NCBI RefSeq assembly: GCF_004798585.1
Contig: NZ_PPXQ01000001.1
Location: 1 to 64,000, forward strand
Direction: 5' to 3'
Length of the DNA stretch: 64,000 bases
DNA from: Massilia sp. Mn16-1_5
GTDB taxonomy: Bacteria > Pseudomonadota > Gammaproteobacteria > Burkholderiales > Burkholderiaceae_D
Numbering within the stretch: position 1 is the first letter of the stretch; every line of letters starts with the position of its first letter. Positions 36,499 to 45,672 of the stretch are shown one piece after another. The position numbers and the translations under genes were made by a program. Under the pieces are notes generated by a model, which was not told the origin of the DNA, ran no database searches, and saw only the letters and a program-made list of their open reading frames with translations.

Positions 36499-36822
36499 CT
36501 ACTGCCCGCAGCCACCGTCGCCGCCGTCGCACATGCTTGCGGCCGCGCCGCTTGCGCCGATGATGCCGTTCACTTGTGTGTTTTTTGCAACAGCCAACGG
36601 CGGTGGCGGCAGGTTTGCAATCACCTCGGCTGCGCTCGGGGCCACCTTGGCGGCCTCGGCGGCCCTGCGTGCCCGCCGCCGCTTCGCGCCGGTGAGGTAA
36701 AAAAGTATAGACAGGGGTATCATGCAGTACACGAGAAAAGTCATCACACCCGCGACGAAGGAGGTCTCCGTCGCCGCCATCAGGATGACGACATAGCTCC
36801 AGCCGATTGCAACGATCCACAT
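36499..36822 (-). CDS. small membrane protein with Cys/Gly-rich tail
   Basis: A 107-residue protein with two predicted membrane segments (about 1-20 and 23-45), a basic stretch KRRRARRAAEAAK just after, then an Ala/Pro-rich region and a short C-terminal tail CDGGDGGCGQ. The N-terminal MWIVAIGWSYVVILMAA could be read as the first helix. The ATG has a good ribosome-binding site (GGGAG). No domain is recognised. The CxxxxxxC tail might bind a metal or form a disulfide; this is a guess. It is convergent with pgeF and divergent from phaC. Confidence 0.65.
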   Translation of the reverse strand: MWIVAIGWSYVVILMAATETSFVAGVMTFLVYCMIPLSILFYLTGAKRRRARRAAEAAKVAPSAAEVIANLPPPPLAVAKNTQVNGIIGASGAAASMCDGGDGGCGQ

Positions 36823-36877
36823 GCTGTTCTCCCATTAATTTGTACCAGTCACTCATTCGATTCTAACGGACGCCGAC

Positions 36878-38626
36878 ATGAACATGCCCGACCCCCAAGC
36901 TTTCGCCACCACCTGGATGAACCAGTTCACCGATCCCTCGGTCTGGCAGGGGTGGATGAAGATGCCTGCGGCAGGTGGCGGTACAGGGGCTGCGGCGGCC
37001 AATCCGCTGGCCGGCGTGTTCAAGGACTTCGGTGTGAGTATCGCTCCGGCAAAACTCGAGGCCTTGCGCCAGGACTACCTGCAGAAGGCGGGGGCGCTCT
37101 GGCAGGAATTCATGTCGGGTAAAACCCCACAACTGCACGACAAGCGCTTCTCCGGCTCCGAGTGGACGGCGACGCCCTTTGCCGCCATCACCGCCGCCTC
37201 CTACCTGCTGAACAGCGAATTCATGCTCGCGCTCAGCGATGCCGTCGAGGCCGGTCCGCGCGAGCGCCAGAAGATCCGCTTCACGGTGCAGCAGATGGTC
37301 GACGCGATGTCGCCCGCCAACTTCCTGGCGACGAATCCGGAAGCCCAGGCCAAGCTCATCGAGAGCAAGGGCGAAAGTCTCACCAGGGGCCTGCAGCACA
37401 TGCTGGAAGACCTGCGCAAGGGCCGCATCTCCCAGTCCGACGAGTCGGCCTTCGAAGTCGGCAACAATGTCGGCACCGCGGCCGGCGAGGTGGTCTATGA
37501 AAACGAGCTGTTCCAGCTGATCCAGTACACCCCGACGACGCCGACCGTGCGCGCCCGGCCGCTGCTGATGATCCCGCCCTGCATCAACAAGTTCTACATC
37601 CTCGACCTGCAGCCGGAAAATTCGCTGGTGCGCTACGTCGTCGAGCAGGGCAATACCGTCTTCATGGTCTCGTGGCGCAATCCCGACAAATCGATGTCGA
37701 ATCTCGGCTGGGACGATTACGTCGAGCGCGGCGCCATCGAGGCGATCAAACTGGCGCAGGACATCAGCGGCCAGGACAAGGTGCACGTGTTCGGCTTCTG
37801 CGTCGGCGGCACGATTGCCGCCAGCGCCCTGGCCGTGCTGGCCGCGCGCGGGCAGCAGCCGGCCGCCAGCCTCTCGCTGCTGACCACGCTGCTCGACTTC
37901 ACCGACACCGGCGTGCTGGAAGTCTTCATCGACGAGACCCAGGTGGCGCTGCGCGAGGCCTCCCTCGCCAAGGGCGGCATCATGCCGGGCCGCGACCTGG
38001 CGACGACCTTCTCGGCCCTGCGTCCAAACGACCTGGTGTGGAACTACGTCCAGCAGAACTACCTGAAGGGTAAGGTGCCGCCGGCCTTCGACTTGCTGTA
38101 CTGGAATGCGGACAGCACCAACCTGCCGGGTCCGATGTTCTGCTGGTACCTGCGCAACACCTATCTCGAGAACAAGCTGAAGGTGCCGGGCCAGTTGACC
38201 GTCTGCGGCGTGCAGGTCGACCTGGGTGCCATCGATGCGCCGGTCTTCGTCTACGGCTCGAAGGAAGACCACATCGTGCCCTGGCCGGCCGCGTTCGCCT
38301 CGATGAACCTGGTGAACCCGAAGAAGCCGAAGGCGAACCGCTTCGTGCTGGGCGCCTCGGGCCACATCGCCGGCGTGATCAACCCGGCCTCGAAGGGCAA
38401 GCGCAGCTACTGGGTCAACGACAAGGCGCCGAAGAAAGGACCGCGCGCCCCGGACGAGTGGTTCGCCGGCGCCACGGAAAACAAGGGCAGCTGGTGGCCG
38501 GAATGGGCCAGGTTCCTGCAAGAGAACGGCGGCGAGGAAGTGCCGGCGCCGACCGCATTCGGCAACGAGCGCTACCAGCCGATCGAACCGGCACCGGGCC
38601 GCTACGTGAAGGCAAGAGCGGATTGA
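36878..38626 (+). CDS. phaC: class I polyhydroxyalkanoate synthase PhaC
   Basis: A 582-residue enzyme that polymerises (R)-3-hydroxyacyl-CoA, mainly 3-hydroxybutyryl-CoA, into storage granules. The lipase-like box GFCVGGT holds the nucleophile Cys308. The catalytic Asp (VFVYGSKEDHIVPW) and His (LGASGHIAGVINP) are present, as is the conserved PPCINKFYILDLQPENSL (in two stretches). Length and motifs fit class I, which needs no PhaE/PhaR subunit. phaA and phaB are not in the window. The regulator gene phaR follows 197 bases later. Confidence 0.95.
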   Translation: MNMPDPQAFATTWMNQFTDPSVWQGWMKMPAAGGGTGAAAANPLAGVFKDFGVSIAPAKLEALRQDYLQKAGALWQEFMSGKTPQLHDKRFSGSEWTATPFAAITAASYLLNSEFMLALSDAVEAGPRERQKIRFTVQQMVDAMSPANFLATNPEAQAKLIESKGESLTRGLQHMLEDLRKGRISQSDESAFEVGNNVGTAAGEVVYENELFQLIQYTPTTPTVRARPLLMIPPCINKFYILDLQPENSLVRYVVEQGNTVFMVSWRNPDKSMSNLGWDDYVERGAIEAIKLAQDISGQDKVHVFGFCVGGTIAASALAVLAARGQQPAASLSLLTTLLDFTDTGVLEVFIDETQVALREASLAKGGIMPGRDLATTFSALRPNDLVWNYVQQNYLKGKVPPAFDLLYWNADSTNLPGPMFCWYLRNTYLENKLKVPGQLTVCGVQVDLGAIDAPVFVYGSKEDHIVPWPAAFASMNLVNPKKPKANRFVLGASGHIAGVINPASKGKRSYWVNDKAPKKGPRAPDEWFAGATENKGSWWPEWARFLQENGGEEVPAPTAFGNERYQPIEPAPGRYVKARAD

Positions 38627-38642
38627 GGACCCGATGTTGTAC

Positions 38643-38668
38643 TTGCCATGAAATAAATTCAGTGGCAA
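38643..38668. promoter_or_regulatory. inverted repeat between phaC and phaR
   Basis: TTGCCA and TGGCAA are exact inverted complements 14 bases apart, with an inner GAA/TTC pair that could extend the hairpin. It lies 16 bases after phaC and 155 bases before phaR. There is no T-tract, so a simple terminator is unlikely. PhaR represses its own gene in relatives, so an operator role is possible but unproven. Confidence 0.35.
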
Positions 38669-38823
38669 AAGCGATAATTGCTGCACCTGCGCATCGAACG
38701 TGGTATTTTTAGCCGGTTCGTCCTGTCCGGCAACTTTTGGACGAACCAGCGGCCAGCCGATGCGGCAATTTGAACAATCTTCGCAGCGCCGCCCACAAGG
38801 CGGGCGCAACATTGGAACTTGAG

Positions 38824-39384
38824 ATGAGTAGTGCAAAAAACAGTACTGAACGCCTGATCAAGAAATACCCGAACCGTCGCCTGTACGACACCCAGACCAG
38901 CTCCTACATCACCCTGACGGACGTAAAACAGCTGGTTCTCGATGCCGACGAGTTCACGGTGGTCGACGCCAAGACCAGTGAGGACCTGACCCGCAGCATC
39001 CTGCTGCAGATCATCCTGGAAGAGGAAGCGAACGGTGCGCCGATGTTCTCGAGCGCCGTGCTGGCCCAGATCATCCGCTACTACGGCCACGCGATGCAGG
39101 GCATGATGGGTTCCTACCTGGAAAAGAACGTCCAGGCCTTCACCGACATCCAGAACAAGTTCACCAGCAGCGCCGCCGGCGCCCTGGAAGGCAAGCCTTT
39201 CAGCCCGGAGATGTGGACCCAGTTCATGAACGTCCAGGGCCCGATGATGCAGGGCATGATGAACAACTACATCGACCAGAGCAAGAACCTGTTCATGCAG
39301 ATGCAGGAGCAGATGCAGAACCAGAGCAAGGTGCTGTTCAGTGCCTTCCCGTTCCCGCCGACGACGCCGACGGACAAGAAGTAA
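38824..39384 (+). CDS. phaR: PhaR, polyhydroxyalkanoate synthesis repressor
   Basis: A 186-residue DNA- and polymer-binding regulator. The N-terminal DNA-binding region ERLIKKYPNRRLYDTQTSSY is highly conserved, followed by two PHB-accumulation regulatory domains (about 70-150) and a Met/Gln-rich C-terminal tail. PhaR represses phasin genes and its own gene until it binds nascent PHB granules. The ATG at 38824 begins the conserved region; longer in-frame reading upstream adds an unconserved peptide. It follows phaC, as usual in betaproteobacteria. Confidence 0.95.
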   Translation: MSSAKNSTERLIKKYPNRRLYDTQTSSYITLTDVKQLVLDADEFTVVDAKTSEDLTRSILLQIILEEEANGAPMFSSAVLAQIIRYYGHAMQGMMGSYLEKNVQAFTDIQNKFTSSAAGALEGKPFSPEMWTQFMNVQGPMMQGMMNNYIDQSKNLFMQMQEQMQNQSKVLFSAFPFPPTTPTDKK

Positions 39385-39416
39385 GCGTTCATCCCGGCGT
39401 CTATACGTCGGTTGAC

Positions 39417-39528
39417 CGCGTGGGCGGGGGACCCGCCCACCTTACGATTTGCCGCCGTAAGTCGTAGGGTGGGCGCCCCGTGCCCACCTTGACGCACGCA
39501 AATGGTGGGCTCGGGGCGCCCACCCTAC
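39417..39528. repeat. paired-hairpin dispersed repeat, copy 4 (compound)
   Basis: A single hairpin unit of the CGTAAGGTGGGCGG type (39417-39446) is followed by a full pair: GTAGGGTGGGCGCCCCGTGC.. (from 39464) and its near-complement ending CACCCTAC at 39528. Both sequence variants of the family therefore sit side by side here. It lies between the convergent phaR and chemoreceptor genes. Confidence 0.85.
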
Positions 39529-39535
39529 AACTGCA

Positions 39536-41176
39536 TCAGAACTCTTCCCAGCTAGCCACCGGCGCCTTGGCCGCCGCCAGCTGCCGCTGCGGCGACACCG
39601 CATACCCCAGCTTCTGCTGCTCGTTCCCCAGCTGGAACACACTGACCAGGCGCGCCAGTTGTGCCGCCTGCTGCTGCATCGCCTGCGCCGCGGCGGCCGC
39701 TTCCTCGACCAGGGCCGCGTTCTGCTGGGTCACGCCGTCCATCTCGATCAGGGCCACGTTCACCTGCTCGATGCCGCGCGTCTGTTCCTGGCTCGCCACC
39801 GTGATCCCGCCCATCAGCTCCGCAACCTGGCGGATGCTGCCGACGATCTCGTGCATGGTGCTGCCGGCCTGGTCGACCAGCTTGCTGCCGGTCTCGACCT
39901 TGTCGACCGAATCGGCGATCAGGGCCTTGATTTCCTTGGCGGCCGCCGCCGAGCGCTGCGCCAGGTTGCGCACTTCCGAAGCGACGACGGCGAAGCCGCG
40001 GCCCTGTTCGCCGGCGCGGGCCGCTTCCACCGCCGCGTTCAGCGCGAGGATATTGGTCTGGAAAGCGATGCCGTCGATGACGCCGATGATGTCCACGATC
40101 TTCTTCGAGGAATCGTTGATCGCGCCCATGGTGCCGACCACCTCGGCGACGACGCTGCCGCCGCGCTCCGCCACGGTCGATGCCGCGCGTGCCAGGCTGT
40201 TGGCCTGGGCCGCGTTGTCGGCATTGTGCTTCACGGTCGAAGTCAGTTCTTCCATCGAGGAGGCGGTTTCTTCCAGCGTGCCGGCCTGGGCTTCGGTACG
40301 GCTCGAAAGATCGGCGCTGCCGCCGGCCACTTCGCTCGAGGCCTGGGCGATGCTGTCGGTGGCGACGCGCACCTGGCCGACCAGGTCGGCCAGCTTGTCG
40401 CGCATGGTGCGCAGTGCGAACAGCAGGCTGGCGCTGTCGCCCGCGCGCAGCTCGATCGGTACGCCCAGGTCACCCTGTGCGATGCGGTCGGCGATGGTGG
40501 TCGCGTACAGCGGCTCGCCGCCCAGCTGGCGCAGCAGGCGGCGGGTGATGGTCCAGGCGAGCAGGGCGCCGATGGCCAGCGCCGCCAGGGTCAGGAGCGT
40601 GGTCTGCAGGCGCGCGGCCGCGTGGGCGGCGCGCGCTTCCTCGGCCGCTTCGGCCACCAGGCCTTCCTCATGCGCCACCATGGCATCCATCGCCTCGATG
40701 GTCTTGGTCTGCAGCGGCTGCAGTTCCTGCAGCAGCACCCGGTTCGAGCCTTCGCGGTCGCCGGCCTTGACCAGGTTCGTCATCTTGGTGACGACGTCCA
40801 CGGCGGCGGCGCGGCTTGCCGTGATCTTGTCGAGCGCCGCTTTCTCGGCCGGCGTATTGGCCAGCGCTTCCAGGCGCTTGAAGGTGTCGGCGTAGACCGC
40901 GCGGTTCGCGGCCAGGCGCTTGTTCTCGGCGTCGATCTCGGCCGCGTCGCTCATCAGGGCGATATTGCGGCCGTTCAGGATGGCATTCATGACCGACTGG
41001 CGGATGTCCATGATGAGGCCGAGCTTGACGTTGTCGTGGCTGACGATGCGGTCGAGCTTGTCCTGGATGGTGGCCATTTTTGCCAGGCTGAGCACCGCCA
41101 GCACGACCATGATCGCGAGAATGACGGAAAAGGCGAGGGCGAGGCGCCGTCCGACGCCGAGTTTGTTGAGGTACAT
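39536..41176 (-). CDS. methyl-accepting chemotaxis protein with CheR-tether C-terminus
   Basis: A 546-residue chemoreceptor. It has TM1 (about 12-32), a periplasmic four-helix-bundle sensor (about 33-185), TM2 (about 190-210), HAMP (about 212-265) and the cytoplasmic signalling coiled coil. The highly conserved tip [20 protein letters not shown], which contacts CheA and CheW, is intact. The protein ends in SWEEF, a variant of the NWETF pentapeptide that tethers CheR and CheB. The ligand is unknown. The ATG at 41176 is chosen because [12 protein letters not shown] is the standard family opening; an upstream GTG at 41278 would add 34 atypical residues. Confidence 0.92.
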   Translation of the reverse strand: MYLNKLGVGRRLALAFSVILAIMVVLAVLSLAKMATIQDKLDRIVSHDNVKLGLIMDIRQSVMNAILNGRNIALMSDAAEIDAENKRLAANRAVYADTFKRLEALANTPAEKAALDKITASRAAAVDVVTKMTNLVKAGDREGSNRVLLQELQPLQTKTIEAMDAMVAHEEGLVAEAAEEARAAHAAARLQTTLLTLAALAIGALLAWTITRRLLRQLGGEPLYATTIADRIAQGDLGVPIELRAGDSASLLFALRTMRDKLADLVGQVRVATDSIAQASSEVAGGSADLSSRTEAQAGTLEETASSMEELTSTVKHNADNAAQANSLARAASTVAERGGSVVAEVVGTMGAINDSSKKIVDIIGVIDGIAFQTNILALNAAVEAARAGEQGRGFAVVASEVRNLAQRSAAAAKEIKALIADSVDKVETGSKLVDQAGSTMHEIVGSIRQVAELMGGITVASQEQTRGIEQVNVALIEMDGVTQQNAALVEEAAAAAQAMQQQAAQLARLVSVFQLGNEQQKLGYAVSPQRQLAAAKAPVASWEEF

Positions 41177-41380
41177 GATGGGAAAGGAGAACGGCTGAAG
41201 GAAAACGAGGAAACCGGTAATTTCGAAAGTATATCCATGTGGAAAGTATTGGTGGTTTCCAGAAAACGACAATCTCACTAAAACTCACGCCGGTCCGAAG
41301 GGCGGAAAAGGGTCCCGGTTTTCCCGATGCGCGCGTTCAGGTACAATCGCGGATTGCCCAGCTTCTTTGCCGCCCTCTCC

Positions 41381-42796
41381 ATGCTCGAACTCCGCCGCAA
41401 TCCCGTCCCCGCCGCCAATCCTGATGCCGCCGCCGCTCCTGGCGCCGCCGCCCCGAAGGTCGGCTTCGTCTCGCTCGGCTGCCCGAAGGCGCTGGTCGAC
41501 TCGGAGCAGATCCTGACCCAGCTGCGCGCCGAGGGCTACCAGACCGCCAAGTCGTATGCAGGCGCCGACCTCGTGATCGTCAACACCTGCGGCTTCATCG
41601 ACGCCGCGGTGCAGGAGTCGCTCGACGCGATCGGCGAAGCCCTGGCCGAAAACGGCAAGGTCATCGTCACCGGCTGCCTGGGCGCGAAGAAGGATGCCTC
41701 GGGCGAGGACATCATCACCAAGGTGCACCCGAAGGTGCTGGCCGTGACCGGTCCGCACGCGATGACCGAAGTGATGGAGTCGGTGCACCTGCACCTGCCG
41801 AAGCCGCACGATCCCTTTGTCGACCTGGTCCCGAATCACGGCGTGAAGCTGACGCCCAAGCACTACGCCTACCTGAAGATTTCCGAAGGCTGCAACCACC
41901 GCTGCAGCTTCTGCATCATCCCGTCGATGCGCGGCGACCTGGTCTCGCGCCCGATCCACGAAGTGCTGGTCGAAGCGGAGAACCTGTTCAAGGCCGGCGT
42001 GAAGGAACTGCTCGTCATCTCGCAGGACACCAGCGCCTATGGCGTGGACGTGAAATTCCGCACCGGCTTCTGGAACGGCCGCCCGATCAAGACCCACATG
42101 ACCCAGCTCACCGAAGCCCTGGGCCAGCTGGCACGCCAGTACGACGCCTGGGTGCGCATGCATTACGTCTATCCGTATCCGCACGTCGACCAGGTCATCC
42201 CGCTGATGGGCGACGGCCACGTGCTGCCTTACCTCGACATCCCGATGCAGCACGCGCATCCGGACGTCCTCAAGCGCATGAAGCGTCCGGCCAGCGGCGA
42301 GAAGAACCTGGACCGCATCCTGGCCTGGCGCAAGATGAACCCGGACCTGACGATCCGTTCGACCTTTATCGCCGGCTTCCCGGGCGAGACCGAAGCCGAG
42401 TTCGAGTACCTGCTGGACTTCCTGCGTGAAGCGCAGATCGACCGCCTGGGCTGCTTCGCCTATTCGCCGGTCGAAGGCGCGAGCGCCAATCAGCTCGATA
42501 ATCCGGTGCCGGAAGAAGTGCGCGAGGAACGCCGCGCGCGCGTCATGCTGCTGCAGGAAGAGATCTCGGCCAAGCGCCTGCAGGCCAAGGTCGGCAAGAC
42601 CCTGCGCGTGCTGGTGGACGAAGTCGGTCCGCGCGAAGCCATCGGCCGCTCGGCCGCGGATGCGCCGGAAATCGACGGCGTGGTCCACATCAAGCGTCCG
42701 CTTGGCCAGGGCAAGGGCAAGCTCGTCGTCGGCCAGTTCGCCGACGTCGTCATCACCAAGGCCGACGCCCACGACCTCTGGGCCACTCCGGTCTAA
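41381..42796 (+). CDS. rimO: ribosomal protein S12 methylthiotransferase RimO
   Basis: A 471-residue radical-SAM enzyme that methylthiolates Asp88 of ribosomal protein S12. Domains: N-terminal UPF0004 domain with three cysteines (SLGCPKA, NTCGF, GCLGA), the radical-SAM core with CNHRCSFC (170-177), and a C-terminal TRAM domain. It has an Ala/Pro-rich N-terminal extension of about 25 residues compared with E. coli (441 residues). The ATG at 41381 is chosen; a TACAAT box at 41342-41347 argues against the earlier ATG at 41327, which would precede the promoter. Confidence 0.95.
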   Translation: MLELRRNPVPAANPDAAAAPGAAAPKVGFVSLGCPKALVDSEQILTQLRAEGYQTAKSYAGADLVIVNTCGFIDAAVQESLDAIGEALAENGKVIVTGCLGAKKDASGEDIITKVHPKVLAVTGPHAMTEVMESVHLHLPKPHDPFVDLVPNHGVKLTPKHYAYLKISEGCNHRCSFCIIPSMRGDLVSRPIHEVLVEAENLFKAGVKELLVISQDTSAYGVDVKFRTGFWNGRPIKTHMTQLTEALGQLARQYDAWVRMHYVYPYPHVDQVIPLMGDGHVLPYLDIPMQHAHPDVLKRMKRPASGEKNLDRILAWRKMNPDLTIRSTFIAGFPGETEAEFEYLLDFLREAQIDRLGCFAYSPVEGASANQLDNPVPEEVREERRARVMLLQEEISAKRLQAKVGKTLRVLVDEVGPREAIGRSAADAPEIDGVVHIKRPLGQGKGKLVVGQFADVVITKADAHDLWATPV

Positions 42797-42802
42797 GCCG
42801 TT

Positions 42803-42831
42803 GTAGGGTGGGCACTCTGTGCCCACGCGGT
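42803..42831. repeat. single-arm copy of the dispersed hairpin repeat, copy 5
   Basis: One 29-bp unit beginning GTAGGGTGGGCACTCTGTGC lies between rimO and the cystathionine beta-lyase gene. It matches the copy 1 arms almost exactly. No inverted partner is seen nearby, so this is a solitary unit. Confidence 0.8.
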
Positions 42832-42879
42832 TTCCGGCCTCCGAACTCTCGCGCAGTATTTTTAATCCGAAAGGGCGCC

Positions 42880-44043
42880 ATGACGAAAAAGTCCCTCCAG
42901 ACCACGCTGATTCACACGAATTACACGGCGCCTGGCGGCTTCGACGCCTTCCCGCCGGCCATCCACCACGCCTCGACGGTCCTGTTCGAGAACGTCGCCG
43001 CGATGCGCTCGGGCGAGTGGAAGGAGAAGAACGCCTATACCTACGGCCTGCACGGCACGCCGACCACGTTTACGCTGGAAGCGCGCCTGGCCGAAATCGA
43101 AGGCGCCGCGCACTGCCTGCTGGCGCCTTCGGGCCTGGCGGCGATCGCGATGGTCGACTTCGCGCTGTTAAAAAGCGGCGACGACGTCCTGCTGCCCGAT
43201 AACGTCTACAACCCGAATCGCGAGCTGGGACGCTGGCTCTCCGCCGACTTCGGCGTGACCGCGCGCTACTACGATCCTTTGATCGGCGCCGGCATCGCGG
43301 ACCTGATCCAGCCGAACACGAAACTGATCTGGACCGAGGCGCCGGGTTCGGTGTCGATGGAAGTGCCGGATCTGCCGGCGATCTGCGCGGCCGCCAAGGC
43401 GCGTGGCGTACTGGTTGCGCTGGACAACACCTGGTCCGCCGGCCTGGCCCTGCGCGGTTTCGACCTCGGCGTCGACATCATCATGCAGGCGCTCACCAAG
43501 TACCAGTCGGGCGGCTCGGACGTGCTGATGGGCGCCGTCATGACACGTGACCGCGCCGTGCACGACAAGCTGGCCATGGCCCACATGCGCCTGGGCCTGG
43601 GCGTGAGCGCGGACGACGCCTACCTCGTGATGCGCGGCCTGCCGACCATGAAGCTGCGCTTCGAGGCGCATGACGCGGGCGCGCGTCGCGTCGCAGCCTG
43701 GCTGAAGGCGCGTCCGGAAATCACGCGCGTGCTGCATCCGGCCTTTACCGATTGCCCGGGCCACGACACCTGGAAGCGCGACTTCTCCGGCGCCGGCGGC
43801 CTGTTCTCGGTGATCTTCGACGAGCGCTACACGGAAGAGCAGACCGACCGCTTCGTCGATTCTTTGGCCCTGTTCGGCCTCGGCTACAGCTGGGGCGGTG
43901 CGAACAGCCTGGTGATGCCGTACCGGATGGCGGCGATCCGGCGCAACTGGGAAGGCAAGGGAACGCTGGTGCGTTTCAATATCGGACTGGAAGATACGGA
44001 CGACCTGATTGCCGATATCGAACAGGCGTTGGGCAAACTCTAA
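42880..44043 (+). CDS. metC: cystathionine beta-lyase
   Basis: A 387-residue Cys/Met-metabolism PLP enzyme. The PLP lysine is Lys207 in ALTKYQSGGSDVLMG. YGLHGTPTTFTLEARLAEIEG (in two stretches) and the C-terminal SWGGANSLVMPY fit cystathionine beta-lyase (MetC) more than gamma-synthase. The enzyme splits cystathionine to homocysteine, pyruvate and ammonia in methionine synthesis. The ATG at 42880 has an AAAGGG ribosome-binding site; the upstream in-frame codons run through the repeat unit and are not conserved. A hairpin repeat and then a clear terminator follow. Confidence 0.92.
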   Translation: MTKKSLQTTLIHTNYTAPGGFDAFPPAIHHASTVLFENVAAMRSGEWKEKNAYTYGLHGTPTTFTLEARLAEIEGAAHCLLAPSGLAAIAMVDFALLKSGDDVLLPDNVYNPNRELGRWLSADFGVTARYYDPLIGAGIADLIQPNTKLIWTEAPGSVSMEVPDLPAICAAAKARGVLVALDNTWSAGLALRGFDLGVDIIMQALTKYQSGGSDVLMGAVMTRDRAVHDKLAMAHMRLGLGVSADDAYLVMRGLPTMKLRFEAHDAGARRVAAWLKARPEITRVLHPAFTDCPGHDTWKRDFSGAGGLFSVIFDERYTEEQTDRFVDSLALFGLGYSWGGANSLVMPYRMAAIRRNWEGKGTLVRFNIGLEDTDDLIADIEQALGKL

Positions 44044-44056
44044 GCCGGCGCCGTAC

Positions 44057-44114
44057 CGCGTGGGCATGCCCACCCTACGTTACGCTGCGGTTGTAGGGTG
44101 GGCATGCCCACGCG
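44057..44114. repeat. paired-hairpin dispersed repeat, copy 6 (perfect arms)
   Basis: The 22-bp arms at 44057-44078 and 44093-44114 are perfect inverted complements containing GGGCATGCCC and CACCCTAC/GTAGGGTG. Here the arms are in the opposite order (CGCGTGGGC outward) to the other pairs. It lies downstream of metC, before the terminator. Confidence 0.85.
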
Positions 44115-44163
44115 TTACGCACGTATCCGAATTTGCCAACGCAAACCGGCTGCACAAACAAGA

Positions 44164-44189
44164 ACGCCGCGAATTATCGCGGCGTTTTT
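44164..44189 (+). terminator. intrinsic terminator of metC
   Basis: ACGCCGCGA-ATTA-TCGCGGCGT is a perfect 9-bp stem with a 4-base loop, followed by a run of five T residues. It is the clearest rho-independent terminator in the window. It lies between the convergent metC and cheV genes and is oriented for metC. Confidence 0.9.
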
Positions 44190-44203
44190 GCTTGCAAATC
44201 CAA

Positions 44204-45163
44204 TTACTGCTTCAACACGCGGCGCAGCGTCGTCGACAGGTCTTCCGCCGAGAACTTCGCCACATACGCATCCGCACCGACGTTCTTGACGTGTTCCTCG
44301 TTGGTCGTGCCCGACAGCGAGGAGTGGATCACCACCGGCAGGTTGGCCAGGCGGGCGCTCTTCTTGATGTTGCGGGTGAGCGTAAAACCGTCCATCTCCG
44401 GCATCTCGAGGTCGGTCAGCACCAGGGCGACGCGGTCGTAGACGCTCTTGCCTTCGGTTTCGGCCGCGCTGGCGATCGTGTTCAGCTGGTCCCAGCATTC
44501 CTTGCCGCTCTTGGTCATGATGAAGGGCAGGCCCATCGCGTCCAGGCCCTGTTCGATCAGGGCGCGCGCGACGACCGAATCGTCGGCCGCCAGGATCACC
44601 GAGCCCGGCTTGATCTGGATCTTCGCGCCGACGGTCTGCGCGCTGATGTCCGGGGCGGATTCCGGATTCATGTTGCGCAGGATGGTCTCGACGTCGAGCA
44701 CCTGGGCCAGGCGGCCCGGTTCGCCGTTCTCACCTTCCAGGCGGGCGATGCTGGTGACCATGCCGCTGCCGGCGCTCTTTTCGGCCGACATCACCTGGCT
44801 CCAGTCCAGGCGCACGATCTCTTCCACGCTCTCGACCGCGAAGGCCTGGGTGGTGCGCGCGAATTCGGTGACCAGCATGATGTTCAGGCCGGTCTTCGGC
44901 TTGACGCCGGCAATCGCCGGCAGGTCGAGCACCTGGATGATCTGGCCGCGCAGGTTGACCACGCCCAGCACGTGCGGCGGCGAGCCGGCCACGGCCGTGA
45001 TCTGCGGCATCGCGACGATCTCGCGGATCTTGAATACGTTGATGCCGAAGAGCTCGCTGCGCTCGCCGTTTTCATCGCCGCCGAGGCGGAACAGCAGCAA
45101 CTCGAATTTGTTGGTGCCCGTCAGATTGCTGCGCTCGTCGACTTCCTGCTGAACCGATTTCAT
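44204..45163 (-). CDS. cheV: CheV, CheW-receiver chemotaxis coupling protein
   Basis: A 319-residue protein with an N-terminal CheW domain (about 15-165, FGINVFKIREIVAMP and VVNLRGQIIQVLDLP) and a C-terminal receiver (about 190-315) with phospho-acceptor Asp251 in LTDLEMPEMDGF and Lys near 307. CheV couples receptors to CheA and adapts signalling by phosphorylation. It stands alone, away from a che operon, but close to the chemoreceptor at 39.5 kb. The start at 45163 has no close competitor. Confidence 0.95.
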   Translation of the reverse strand: MKSVQQEVDERSNLTGTNKFELLLFRLGGDENGERSELFGINVFKIREIVAMPQITAVAGSPPHVLGVVNLRGQIIQVLDLPAIAGVKPKTGLNIMLVTEFARTTQAFAVESVEEIVRLDWSQVMSAEKSAGSGMVTSIARLEGENGEPGRLAQVLDVETILRNMNPESAPDISAQTVGAKIQIKPGSVILAADDSVVARALIEQGLDAMGLPFIMTKSGKECWDQLNTIASAAETEGKSVYDRVALVLTDLEMPEMDGFTLTRNIKKSARLANLPVVIHSSLSGTTNEEHVKNVGADAYVAKFSAEDLSTTLRRVLKQ

Positions 45164-45239
45164 ATTTCATCCCGAATAGTGGTGGTGCCATCAGGAAAGT
45201 ATTCTAGCTGCGAAATTGTCGAAATGCGCAAAACCGGCA

Positions 45240-45602
45240 TCAAACTGGCATAGGTTTGTTGCTGTTCAGATCCAAAAAACCACGAATTAGACGATAAGCC
45301 TTCCACAACCACGCAACGCACCAGATCAGCCAGGCTACCGGGATGCCGATCAGGGTGGCGAACAGGATGCCGCCGACCACCATCCACAGCACGTAGAACC
45401 AGAACGAGCGGATCATCCAGGTATGGTGGCTGTGGACGATCGTGCCGTTGGTTTCGGGGCGCTTCAGGTAGTTGACGATCAGCGGCAGGAAGGACAGCAT
45501 CCCGAGCGAGAAGAAGAAGGTGCAGGCATGGACGAGATACAGGATGCGTGCCATCTGCTTGGCGTCTTCGGTTCCGCTGTCGAGTACGAGTTGTTGCGAC
45601 AT
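45240..45602 (-). CDS. DUF4870-type small membrane protein
   Basis: A 120-residue protein with three predicted membrane segments. The order MARILYLVHACTFFFSLGML, then LPLIVNYLKRPETNGTIVHSH and WFYVLWMVVGGILFATLIG (all partial stretches) resembles DUF4870 proteins, whose role is unknown. The ATG at 45602 has an excellent ribosome-binding site (AAGGAG, 8 bases upstream), which decides it against longer upstream readings. It shares the strand with trxC, 70 bases downstream of it. Confidence 0.8.
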   Translation of the reverse strand: MSQQLVLDSGTEDAKQMARILYLVHACTFFFSLGMLSFLPLIVNYLKRPETNGTIVHSHHTWMIRSFWFYVLWMVVGGILFATLIGIPVAWLIWCVAWLWKAYRLIRGFLDLNSNKPMPV

Positions 45603-45672
45603 GAGTTGGCTCCTTAGGGGATGACCCCGCTTGCATGCATTGTAGCAGCGGTCTGTGGTATTTTCGCTAAGC

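Noticed and set aside
41319-41347. Full sigma70 promoter before rimO
   Set aside because: The TACAAT box is good, but the only -35 candidate at the right distance (TTTTCC) is weak, so it is used just as supporting evidence for the start choice.
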